64,000 nucleotides of DNA from assembly GCF_028640845.1 (NCBI RefSeq), contig NC_080540.1, forward strand, positions 279,325,524 through 279,389,523, in the 5' to 3' direction. Position 1 is the first letter of the stretch. Every line of letters starts with the position of its first letter. Below, one piece after another: positions 32,191 to 45,000 of this stretch. Under the pieces are notes generated by a model that worked only from the letters and a program-made list of their open reading frames with translations, did no database searches and had not been told where the DNA came from. Source of the stretch: Ahaetulla prasina. Taxonomy: Eukaryota > Chordata > Lepidosauria > Squamata > Colubridae. A program made the position numbers and the translations under genes.

Positions 32191-34775
32191 GGGAGAACAA
32201 GCAGTTGGGGTAATTGGGCAAATAAATATATAGCAACTGGATTAACTATTCAAGAAGGAACTAGAAGTCAATGAAGAGATTAACTCACTGAAAATTGGTA
32301 ACTTTGGGAATAATATGGCCAAATGAGTGAATTGTGATTAGGTGACTGCCAAAGCTCAAATTAGCTTTCAGGGTTCTTGAAGATTTGGGTGCCACAAAGG
32401 AGAAGCTACCAGATGTGCATCAAGAACATGCCCTCTGCTTGATGTGTCTGTGCCATGGTGTCAGCAATCACGAGACTTTTTCACTTTAATTCTGATTCTT
32501 TGTTGCCATCCCTTTTTGAGTAACATAATTTCAACATAATTGAATAATTTGAAACATAATTTCAAACTTAATGGCCATCCACTCATAAATGATCTGCATG
32601 TAGCTAATATTTTATACAGTATTTATATTTAAAATGTAGTTTTTAGGCCTTAAATAATCCCATTCAACGGAACCCATCCCCCTAGAATGACTGTCAGATG
32701 TCAGGTAGAATGAGTAACTTATTTCTTGTAAGAAACTGATAATATGAGACGGCAACCATCATGTCCACTTTAAATGGATTTGGATTTGGCTTCACTATTT
32801 CACTTGATCTATTTATTAAATATACATGATGCCCATCTCACTATTGGTATTTAGGAATATCCCTTTCTAAAATGCTTCAGTTCAGCAATAAGATCCAGTC
32901 TACAAACAACCATGTGTTTATGGGGCAAAAAAAAGTTTCATCTATTTATGTAATACGAATCAGTGGAATGAACTGGAATCTTCAACTTAGAAATTAGAAA
33001 TAGAATTTACCAACCACCAACAGTACTCCCTTCTCTGGAACAATTTTCTCTGGAATTTTTTAAAAATTTACATACATTTTGGGCCCAACACCCTAAGGAA
33101 TAGGGTTGATTTTTCATGTAATGCATTATCAAGAAATTCTTATTCTCCTTGGTGTATTTCACAGCAATTACTATGGAGCTACGTCATTAATTTGTTGGTA
33201 AAATGGAACATAGTAAAATCAATTTGTAGATACCCAGGGGGTAATTGAGTGAATCAGTATTGTACAAAAATGAATTAGGCAAAATATAGTAATTGCATGA
33301 ATGCAGCACAGCTTTTGCTTTCACAACCTTAAAAATAGATTTTGCCCAGAAATATTTGCACCAATTACGACAAAGAAGAGGAAATGAAAACTATTTCATA
33401 GAACAATTAGATTCTGGTAATTATTAGTCATGTCAGTTTAATTTTTCAATTCTGTACAAGATAATGAATTTGAATATTGTGTTACTGTTTCCTACAGGTC
33501 AAGTAACACACTAGAATTCTGTAAATTAATGTAATAAAAACACAGCCCACCATATATTAGTTTTATAATTGAATTGAATGCATCTAAAATCTTTGATGAA
33601 CATCCACTTTTAAATAAAATGTAGACTTTAAAATAGTCATTTGCTAATTATTATGCTATTCATTTCTTCTGCTTTTGTCAATATGCAAAAATTATTTTTG
33701 TGTTATTATCCAGAAATAGAACAGCTTCTGAAAGAATGGTGACAAGTACACATTGAAGCACCACTCCAGAGACAGTTTAAAATAGCATTTTCAGTGTATA
33801 AAAGATGAAAACAGATTTCAAGTAATTAAAAAAAGCCTATCTACAATACAGCCATTTCTGCCCAGCTTTTTTTTTTTTAAAAATCATTTAAAACGGTTAC
33901 GTTAGTGCAACTATAAGTTACAAATCCATATTGATTCCTGACATTTGCAGGCTCCAACTGATTCAGTAAGGGAGTACCACTCGGATCAAAATAATAACAA
34001 CAGAATACAGGCCCACCATCATTCAGGAAGTGCCTTTGCACATCATGTCCTAGTGTAATGCACTCTGATGTCCTAACAAAATATACATGTTTCTTTACTC
34101 CGAACAGAGTGATGTTTTTTCCCCCTGTTTTGAACATTGCCATATGAACAGCATTAGAAAGAAATTGAAGCATACAAGAAATAAACTATAGTTTCTTTTT
34201 ATATCAAAATGTACTCTTGAAAATGTGTTTGGCACAGTGCTAAATCATATATAGTTAATACTAAATATTGCAGGATACAATAAAACCCTGGAGTTAACTT
34301 GTGTTTACACCCTTGTAAGGGATAAAGATACCAATTATTCAGAAATCAGCCTATACAAACTGTATAAACAATATTTATGTCTTGCTTTGAAAACCACTGA
34401 TATAGTAAATTTTACATAAAAGACTGGAAAATAATATAAATGGATTTAAACAGATCTTTACAATAAGAAATTCAAATGGAAACAGACAAGTAACAAAGAG
34501 AAGTAAAAAAATTTATTGCAGTATTCGTTCCACCAGATTTGCTGGGGATCCCTTTTCTTGTATTATTTCAGGGTGACCTAATACATCAAAAATCTACATT
34601 TACAAAAACTCCTCCTGCAGGTAGGTCATAGATACTGCATGCTTTTTTCCCCCAACAGAATAAATTATATATCCAGGAAATCCTGCCATTTTACAGCCTG
34701 GAAAAACGATGCTTTCCTTGAAACTGGGCTAAGCTAAAGAAAGCCATCCGCTGCTAGGTTAAACTCCAAGAACAC

Positions 34776-35101
34776 TTTATTAAGAACATTAACAGACTAA
34801 TTTCCAACATTCACTTGTTTATTTTTTTTAAACAGAAAGGTTTTTTTTTCAAGATATAAACATTTTTTTCGTTAAACTATTATACAGTGGGAGTAAAAAT
34901 GAACTGAGAAGTTTCTGCTGCACAACAGCGAAGGAAGCTCCCACAAAAATGTTTACCAAACATTTCCTTCTGTTTCCTGCATCCCAGGTGTCATTCTTAC
35001 TCTTCATTAAATTGATTTTTTTTTGCCAGAAAGTTGGTAATTTCAAGTTTTTTTTTCTGTTCTTTCCTGTAAAATTTGGCTGCATGTGTACAAATGCATT
35101 A
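34776..35101 (-). other. NIPBL: NIPBL 3' UTR, minimum extent
   Basis: AT-rich sequence following the stop. AATAAA on the - strand occurs at 34818-34823, 34776-34781 and 34512-34517. Which is used cannot be told from sequence; conserved 3' UTR could extend further left. Confidence 0.55.
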
Positions 35102-35467
35102 TTAGCTGGAAGTTCCATCCTTGGCGGCATACAGCGATCGTAAAGTCTGAACAATTTTATTAGTCAGCTTATTAGCACTCGTTAGAGCAATTTTTTTGTA
35201 AATAATGTCTGACTCTTTGATAGTGTCTACCCAAGGCACCAGTTTGCGGCCATCACGGCGCTTAGCCTCAGTCCAGGAGCCACTGTAGGAGCCTGCCATC
35301 CATTGAACACTGAAGCCATTGCTGGTTTTCTGTACTACTCTTGCAATTTGTGGTCGATCTTTGTACTTTGGACAGCAAATAGCGATGACATCCATGACAT
35401 CAACACTTTCATTCATCTGTGCTGCCAACTCCGTAGAGTCTGAATTTCGTTTTGACCTTCTCAATGA
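35102..35467 (-). CDS. NIPBL: NIPBL last exon (n), coding part
   Basis: 366 nt with stop, phase 0. Acceptor ATGTTTTAG. Encodes SLRRSKRNSDSTELAAQMNE and ends SLYAAKDGTSS, the long (isoform A) C-terminus. Confidence 0.97.
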   Translation of the reverse strand, partial: SLRRSKRNSDSTELAAQMNESVDVMDVIAICCPKYKDRPQIARVVQKTSNGFSVQWMAGSYSGSWTEAKRRDGRKLVPWVDTIKESDIIYKKIALTSANKLTNKIVQTLRSLYAAKDGTSS

Positions 35468-38400
35468 CTAAAACATTGGAGGGGAAAAAAGACCAAGTGT
35501 TACACAAAAGAACTTGATTGAAATTATTGCTTTTATTGCTTTTAATCCCTTGACGCCGGGAGTTGGGATTTTCCGGCACACATTCCATTGCCGGCAATGA
35601 GACGCGACCGCCAGCGCCAAGGGGTTAACATATCCTTGCAAAATCACATATTTTAATTTGTACCCGTCTCTTTAAACTCTTATTGATATATAAAATTATA
35701 TATACAAATGAATCATAAAGCTACATAAAAACTTGGCAACAATAAAAAGGTTACACACAATACATTCCAAAGGAAATTTTTTATACTAGATATAATCTCT
35801 ATGTTTTTATTGTTTTTGTTAAAACTTTCTACAAAAAGTTGTATAAACGGTTAAGAATTTCTATCTACAATTTTTATATGCATTACATTACTCAATGTAC
35901 ATTTTATTATAGACTGACATTTATAAGCACATAAAATCATTTTACGTAATACGCTGCGAAATACGTTGACTCCTCCTCCGCCTCACCCCTGAAGTGCCTC
36001 CTCCTCTATCCTCCCCATCACTCTCATCCTCCTCTGTCTCAGCTGCATTGTTCCTAGGGCTGCCACCTCCGAGCAGCGAGGTAATAGCTTTGTTGCGAGC
36101 ATTTGTGCTTGCTGACACTTCCCCGTCTTCTTCCTCTTCGTCAGGATCCAAATGTTCCATAAGAAGTTTGAACTAAAAAATGAATGTGGGGAGGGAGGGG
36201 AGGGGAAAAACTGTTTTAAAATATGCTACATAAAGTCCCTTTAGTCAAAATTTTAAAGCAGAAGTGATCTATTACAAAATTTTGTTTTCTTCCTTAAACC
36301 AATTAGGAAAAAAAAATATTTTCGGTCTTTCCATTGCTGGCAGCTCCAAGCAAGCCACTAAATAGTTGGAGCATCTCACCCCCTTCCTCTCAACCCATTG
36401 GTAGACAATCTGCAGTTCAAAAATTATGCATAATTCTATGCAGAAAAACTTTCACATCGGGGAACAAAAGAAAATAATGGGCTCTAATTACGGAAGGTAT
36501 GAGACATATGGACATGTAGCAGGTGAAAGAGAATTCCAGAACATAAAATTTGCCTTTTTAAAAAACAGTTATGCATCAAGCACTATGGTTTGTCCCTGCA
36601 ACACTTGGTTCTCACTGGTCTCTCTCCAGACACTCAAAAAAATGGGCTGATACAAGAAAATGTTAAATTATAATCAGGGACACCTAGATGTATGTATGTT
36701 CCTTGTTGAAACCTCTGCTTGGAAAACAGACATGCCCAGAATCTGGAGGGAAAAACAAGATCCTAGGGAACAAGAATAGTGCAGGAACCAGTTAGTCTGC
36801 TTTGTATATTCCTAATGTTTATGTTTCTGATGGGGAAAGATTTTAGTTGGCTTATCCCTGGACAACAAAACCATATTGCGTAATAGGAAAAGTGAAATGG
36901 CTAATTTATTATGTGTCATGAAACTTTAAAATAAAGAAAATGTGAACTAAATCTATGCTTCTAGAAATGGATTCTAATATATTTTTATTTAAAATACTGT
37001 AATTTCATTCATTAACATAGATTTTTATGTTTTCATATACTGTATCACTGTGAGTTGTATGATTAAAGCAGTTCAAATATATAAACAAACACTGCCAAGA
37101 TATGCTGCTTCTGATCCATGAGGGGTTATATAGCCATGAAGATTACCTTCATCATCATCTACTTTAATTACTTAAAACCATTTTATCTAATGGCACAGAA
37201 CTGTACAATAGCACTAGCAATAACAGACTACGATAAGTGCTATTGCTATTCATAGACTTATATACCACTTCACAATGTTTTACAGCCCTCTCTAAGTGGT
37301 TTACAGAGTCAGTCTATTGTCCCCAACAATCTGGTCCAACCTCGGAAGGATGGAAGGCTGAGTCAACCTTGAGCCACTGGAGAGAGCAGGGACTTAGTCC
37401 TGCAGTACTGCATTTTAAGCACTGCACCACCATGGCTCCTGTACTACAATTACAAGTAGTCCCTGACTTACAACCATTACTTAGTGACTCTCTGAAGTTA
37501 CAACAGCACCGAAAAAAGTGACTATGGCCATTTTTCACCCAAACATTGCAGCATCCCTGGTCACATGGTCAAAATCTGGGCACTTGACAACTGTGCCAGT
37601 TGTATTTATGACATTTGCAGTGTTCCAGGGTCATGTGATCACCATTTGTAGCCAGCAGTACATAGTGACGTTTTAAATAGTGAAAACTTACATCTAAGTA
37701 TTGTTTCACTATATTCCTCTTCACATCTTCTGTGAGCCTGGAATTAGCCATATCACTTCGAAGGAAGTCCAGCGTTTGTTTTGGATGGAAGTGAATTCCT
37801 GCTTTTCTGTTTATCGCTTTATCATAAACTTTAGCCGATTCAGAAGGTGAGTATTTCTGAATTTTACTAATAAAACAAAATAAATGTTGTAAGACTAATC
37901 CCAGTGTACTTTAAAGGAAACAATAACAACAGATATTCTGAATCGGTCAAACTTTTTTAACATTATAAAAGCAAATGTTAACTTACATATTTAAGTATTA
38001 TTGATTCAACTTCCCAAGAGTTCAGTGCCAAATACAATCTCACCAATTTATAAAATGGAGGTAGAATAAGCAAAACTAAAATGGTCCTTACGTATCAGAA
38101 AATCCGCACAGGTTCTTCAAATGCTGTTTCAACATCAAAAGCAACAATATGCCCTGAGAGACATTTGCAAATTCAATCAAAGGAGCTGAATTGTCTGGCA
38201 AACACTTCATGACTGCATTTATATCATTTTCTTCATCAGTGTCTGAATCAGAATTTACACGTTTTCGTAATTTCCGGGATTTTTGAATTTCCTCCTCACT
38301 TTCACTGTCACTTTCACTATTGCTCTCACTTTCACTTTCTTCATCAGAGGAAGGCTTTTTTTCTTTTTTATATTTTACCATAGACTGAAAAGAAAGAGAG

Positions 38401-39001
38401 ATATGTGCTTTAGACTACCAACAATACAATAATGCCTCTGTAATTTCACAGTCATTTTAACACATTTCTCACGTTTGAAATACTTATGAGAAATGTGATG
38501 ACATTTTGTTCAACAGCACATCAGTGTTGAAATATATACATGAGCACTCAATTTCATTTTCAATTCGGAAAATAACTGACATGTTCCACCAAGGAGACTG
38601 CTTAACTTCGTTACTGGCAGTCCTTTGCAGCACTTAGCATGCCTCTTCACTGAATACAGCTATCTTTTTATATCTAAGATCTATAAGAAAAATAACTATT
38701 AAAAACCTCATGAATTCTCTGCAGGTATTATTAAACAAATTCTGAAAAATAAATGAAGGCTCTGAGTAAAACATCTGGCAGACTATTTCACTCATCACAC
38801 GAAGCTTCTTCACTTTTTGCTTTGCACATCGATTGTAAATTTTATATCAAGCAAACTACACATATGAGGAAGTTGGCCTCTTGTGAGTTTGAGAGATCCC
38901 TCAGCAATGGATTCCATGAGAAAAATCCATATTGCTGGCTCTTGTCTACATACTATATGGGTCTCACTACATGAGAGTAATCTTCATTCTTATATGCATG
39001 T

Positions 39002-39051
<50 letters not shown>

Positions 39052-42000
39052 CACTTCAGAGCTTATTAGCCCCAATCCCGTTAGCATACATTTAGGTTTT
39101 GAAGACCTAATTGTTCCCTAAGTGTTGGGGCCAGGATGTCAGATGAGCTCATTTTAAGAGGTATAGTCTTTGTTGGGGTGTCTTGATTATATTTTGTTGT
39201 TGATGAGGATTTTCATTCACTTTTTGTCAGTGTCATTATTACTATCTGCTGCCCAGAGTCATATTTTTTGTGAGTTGGGTGTCATAAAAATCCGTAAATA
39301 AATAGTTTTGGTGTGTTAATATTAAATATTCCTATTGAAAAATAATCAATTAATGTAAAACATTCTATATATTTCAGAAAGGGACTCAAATAAGGGTCTG
39401 ATTTTTTTTTCTTTTTACAGTCCTGTCATCTCTTAATTTGGGAGAGTGGAGTGACTGAATGGAGCTGAGCGTTTACTGACCAGATGCCCTTCCTGACACC
39501 AAATGAAGAGTCTGAATTAACATTTTTTAAAATGTTGTTTATGAATAAAAGACTGCCTCTATTAAATTTATAAACTTAAAAATTATAACTTTCTGAGAAT
39601 TTAAGATTGAAAGGCTGCACTAAATTACTTTTTAGAGTTTAAATTTATACAAAGACATTCTCCTCCTTTCATCTTCTCCATTACAGTTTTTGGTCAAATT
39701 TCACAGACAAAATTAAAATTATTCCAGAACTCTGTAGGCAGTAGATATACTATTTTGATCAATGCAGGTGCACTGTCTTAGTTTGGACCACTTGGGAAAT
39801 ATCTATCCAAGGTTCTACCTTCCAATCTTTTAGTACAGATTGAATTATTAAAGATACATGTGTAAGAAATAACTTATCAAAAATAAAGATTTTAAAAGAG
39901 AATTTCACTGACCTCTTTAAATGACTGTAGAAGGTTGCTACCAGAAACTGATAATGTAATATCTATATGGTGCATTATAAAAAGTGGCTCTTCCTGGGTC
40001 TGATAAGGAAAACAGGCCAGATTGTCGGCTATATACAAAAGCATATTCACCTCTGTTTTCTGTTAAAATAAAAAGATATATAGATATGTATATAAAAGAC
40101 ATAACTATTCAAATCCACATTTTATGTACAGTGGCTAGATTTATCTAACACTTTAAGTAATTGGGACTCCTGCCAGGAAGGAATTCTCTGTTCTATTAAT
40201 ACCCTTCCAGAGAGTGTATCAATGGCACGGCAAGCACTAGAGGAAACTTCTTTAGATCCAGAGATCAACAGATAATTCTGAAATAGGTAGTCCTCATTTA
40301 GTGACTGCAATTAGTTCCAGCTAGATAGATTCTATTAAGAGAGGGGGGAGGGGGAGGGACCCCCTATGGAGATCATTGGTGGCTGCTATCTCATTGTTAC
40401 CCCCTTAAGGTAAAGCAGACAAAAAGCACAACTAGGGGCACTACCACAATCTTTATTGTAAAGTTACATTAAATAGAACGTTACAAAACTGGAAAAAGTT
40501 TCCCCCTCCTCTCTTTTAAGTCTTCAGAAAAAGAATTCCTTCTGAAACACTTTCCAGGTTTTTCCTCCCTCCATTTGTGGACAAGTCATTCCCACATACT
40601 ATCACATTCATTCAGCTAAAGTTATCTCACACAGTGTCCTGGGCCTGACCTAATTTTTCTTCCCCCCCCCCCCCAAAAAAAAAGCAGAAAAGAAGCAATC
40701 ACTTCTTCATCTGCTTTTCTCGACAACACTACAGCTCCCCTAAAAAGTGATATCATGTTAACAAGTTAACAAGCTCAGACCTGTGACCTTAGTTGATTAG
40801 AATCCTCCCCAATTATTGTCTGAAACTGAGCAGGCATTGATTAAGGTCTGCTGATTAGCTTGATATTGAAGACTTTTGTTATCCTAAATTTGCACTGGTT
40901 GGAAAATGAATTTATTATTATTTATTACAATCTTATTTGTAAACTATTTTATCTAAGGCAGTTGCTAAACAAGGACTACCTGCAATTCCTAAGCAAGGGA
41001 AGGAAGAAATAAAAATTGCAGGAGCACAGAACCTCCTGAGCAACTGTTCTATTAATCTTACACAAATTATGATTGAATTCATTGAAACTGGTACACACTG
41101 CTGGTACATCTCGCAAAGCCCTGCTTGGGATTTGCAAGCTGTTTTTATATAGGTAGTCCTCGTCTTACAAACACAACTAGAATTTTATTGTGTTGCAGTC
41201 ATACATCGAGTCATCTTGTGATAGGGTTGGTAGAATGTCTTTGATGACTGTTTTTACCATGGCTGTAAATTGAGTCGTATGTTGTAAGTCCAGCTTAACC
41301 ATTAGCATTTTTTTTCCTGGTTTTCATTTTTTTTTGCCAGAAACCAGCAAAAAATATACAAATTGTGATCATGTGACCATGGAATGCTACAACTGGTCAT
41401 AAATGTGAGCTGGTTGCTAAATGCCCAAATTACGATTATGTGACCGTAAGGCAAGTTCAAGTTCAAATTTAGGCCACCACACTTTTTCTGAGGCCATTGT
41501 TAATTTGAACTGTTATTAAATGAATGTGCCATAAGTTGAGGACTGTCTTTATACAGTTATAATGTAGGTAAAAATGACCAGGCTTAAATTATCCAAATAT
41601 AATTTGGAGCTATTATGCAAAGACCTTGTTCTCCAAAGAGGCATCTCATGCTGGGACAGGTGGAATGAAAGAGAAAAAAGGACAACCAGCAGCAAGGTGG
41701 ACGCATTTAGTTACTATGGCAATGAATGCAGTATTGGAAGGCCTGAAGGACCAGGTTGCCATGGAGAAAATCTATCTACATGGTTGCTACCAATTTGATA
41801 GCATATAAATTTATGCTATTTATAGCACAATAAATTCCAAGACCAGATTAATAGATGCACCCATACAGTTAACTATAGAAATCCAATGGTGAATGGGGGG
41901 TTGAGGGTAGAGGATGGAGTGATGGTGAATGTACAGGGATTATTGAAGATGTATAAATATAATCAATGTAGGGTCGGGTCTGCCCAGTTACCATTTTAGA

Positions 42001-45000
42001 ACGGTGGGGAGGGAGAAAAGAGGAGAGAGTAGGAGGTAGGAAAGAGGAGAAGAGGAAGGAAGAGGGGTAGAAGAGGGAGAAGGAAGGTGGAGGGTGGAGG
42101 GAGGAGAGGATGTAGATAAGAGAAGGAGAGGAAGGTCTGGAAAGTAAAAGAAGGTAGAAGAGGGAAGAGTGTTAAAAAGGGGGGTGGTGACTGGGCAAGC
42201 CCGACTAATTGTATATAACTGTACATTGGATGAGCTGTTTGATATGATTGTAAAAATAAAACTTTTTTATGAAAAAAAAAAAAGAAATCCAATGGTAAAG
42301 CTACTCCAAAGCAAAAGGAAAAGCAGCCACCAAAGCAGGACATTCTAGACAAGCCCCAAAAGCCCTGCGTAAGACTTACAGCTGTGTCATCAAAGAGGTT
42401 GAGCAAAGAAATAAGAAAGGCTCGCCGGTGTTGCCGATTCCCTCGGATCATGGAGTAAAGATGGGAGCACAAAGCGCTGCTAGATTCATCCTGTCTAAAG
42501 CCCCTCACAGGATCTTTTCGGCAGGTATTGATTGCCTGCTGTACTTGGTAAGACATCTTCATACCAGCCACTGCTTTCATCTGAAATTGAACAAAATGTA
42601 TAATGCCTACATATTTCTTACTGCAATCTGAATGAAGTTATTGCCAAACAACTTTTGTGCCATATTCTAAATGGCTCCCTACTCCGCAGCCCTTCATATT
42701 CCGTATCCTCCTCTTCCCAAATTTCATTTTGATTCTTACTGGTCCTATTCCAACTATTTGTAACTATTTAACAAGCATAGACAAAGTTTGTTGTAAAGAC
42801 ACTCTTATGTTGAAAAAAATGTAAACACAACTGGCTTGTAGAGAACAATTCAACTCTGCACTTCTTAATCATGAGGGGATAAGCAATTGCATATAATAAA
42901 ATCTTACATCCAATATTGATAAACAATGACTATATAACATTTCTCATTGAGCACAGTGGCTCATCATGTCTAACTTATGCAGGCCTAGTTTAAATACGCC
43001 TTTTTCTACAAGGGAGTATATACATTTCTTGCTTCTAAAAACATAATCTCTCTCATGTCATAGCTTTTGTTTTCAAGAAACATGTCAAAATTCCACATGC
43101 AAACTTTAGTAAAAGCCCACGTAGAATGGCATGTGCTCAATTTCTGTATATTAATGGAAACATATTTTCTGTTTCATTTTTTCAAGCTGCAGAAACTGAA
43201 TTACCACATACTTTTTACTGTGAAAATAACCTACTGATAATGTTATGCTTCTTCTGATTGTATTTTTATATAAATGGAAAAAGACAGAAATGATACTTAA
43301 TTTATTAAGATAAATGGAGGCCAACATACATGAATAAACCCAGCGTATTTTTTGTCTATTTCCACCAGCTGTTGGTCTGCTTTGTTCCTCATAGAAGGCT
43401 CTGGATCTGTGCCCATTGCTATTAAATATGGTACACACTGCAAAAAAAGATAAAAACATCATTGAAAGAATTCCATGTTTCTGCTTGTGAAAAAAACAGA
43501 GAAAAGGGAAACAGAAAATAAATATTTTCTCTCTGGTATATAAATTGCTCAATCACATTCTTCGCCAATATACTAATCTTACTAAGAGGATGAAAGAGCA
43601 GTTTCTTTCTGTGGATAGCAGATGAGTCCATTATTTATATGTCAAATGAACCCTAGCCTATCATTTCAAAAAATAGGGAAAGACCATAAAGAATATGGTC
43701 AATGAGGTTTCTAAAATATTCCCAGCCATAAACCAAATGAAAGGCCACCCATAATCCAAATATTGTGCCCTCCCATCTATTAAGACTCAATGTTATGTAT
43801 CAACCAGGTTACTGTGATTTGGTGAACACACTAGTTAAAAAGTCTTGGCTTAGCTTTATGTGTCAACTATGCCCATAAGATAAAGTTAGGAAGAAAGGAT
43901 CCAGTACTATTTTACATTGCTAGTGCCTTTTGCTGTTGTCTCTATATCCTTGCTGCCTTTTTTCTATTTACTATATTATTAAACTCCTTGGAAATGTTCA
44001 TCATACTGAAAAGCAGGAAAAAAGAAATTGATAACTACAAATATTGGGCATGGAGCCATGTTACCTACAAGCCAATCTTCTCAAACAGAGTCTGCCGGTC
44101 TTGGGTAATCAGCACAGGAAATGATTCTAGAAGTCTGGAATCAGAAGGTGCTTTTTTCTGTCGTAGCCTGGTAACTCTAAAATAATCCCTAAAGTCTATA
44201 TTTCACATTAAGAATTCATGGGACATATAAATATTCTCCCATCTGATGAGGTTTTGGAAACCTGAGGGGCTCATTACATTATGCTTTTAAAAAATCTTTG
44301 TTTTAAATTGATTGATTGACATATTAATAAGAGTTGTCTGGAGTTTGTGAAGTAAGATTAGATACATTACAAACAAACCAAATAAACTATGTAGGTAAAA
44401 TAAATACTTAAATAAATGTTTGCTGAGCATCCAGAAAAATATCCACATCTTAAGTATAAAAATATAGTGATTATAACAGATTTCTGTACTTTCTTAGTCA
44501 TTAGTAAGCTCCAATGAACTGTATGTATATTGCTCCCAGTCAATATTTTATAGAATTGTGAACTTAAATATACAATTATATACCTGAACTGGATGGATAA
44601 GACCCTGGTTTAACGTGAGTGCAATAACATTGAGCGCAAAATGACGAACACTGGACTGTGTGTGAAAGAATGCTTCTAGGACTTGTTTGAGATATAGCTG
44701 CATGATGGAGCTGCTCATCCCTGAGGAAATATCACCCATTTCTTTCAGATCTTCTTGCTTTGCTACCTTTTTCCCTACAAAAATAGAAAAGAAAGGAGAA
44801 ATCTTATCATAATATCCATTATTTATATATTGTGTACCTGTTGAGTTGGGAATGACTAGCATATATGTGCGAGGGGAACCTTTACATGTTGAATGCATAT
44901 TTTGCATTTCTATTATTGCTTACAATAGAAATTGGAGTGCCACCTAATTGAAGCCCACCTTGTGAAGTAAGATGGAGTCACCCACATTAACATACCATTC

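Larger units (their letters stand above)
28616..34775. other. Intergenic region between convergent CPLANE1 and NIPBL
   Basis: AT-rich, no supported gene. Holds a hAT MITE (29880), a TIR element (30378) and a CR1 3' end (31368). About 32200-33850 shows nothing I can name. The exact left end of the NIPBL 3' UTR is not fixed. Confidence 0.7.

Noticed and set aside
33877..34173. 98-codon - strand frame in the region after NIPBL
   Set aside because: No splice context, no recognised domain; probably chance in 3' flanking or UTR sequence.
37850..37859. Acceptor AATTCAG 10 bp inside NIPBL exon n-2
   Set aside because: It would start in phase 0, but the preceding exon ends in phase 2; the acceptor at 37867 restores the known KIQKYSPSE join.
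41996..42580. 194-codon - strand frame starting at the NIPBL exon n-5
   Set aside because: The first 67 codons are the real exon; the rest runs through the donor into the purine-rich L1 insert.
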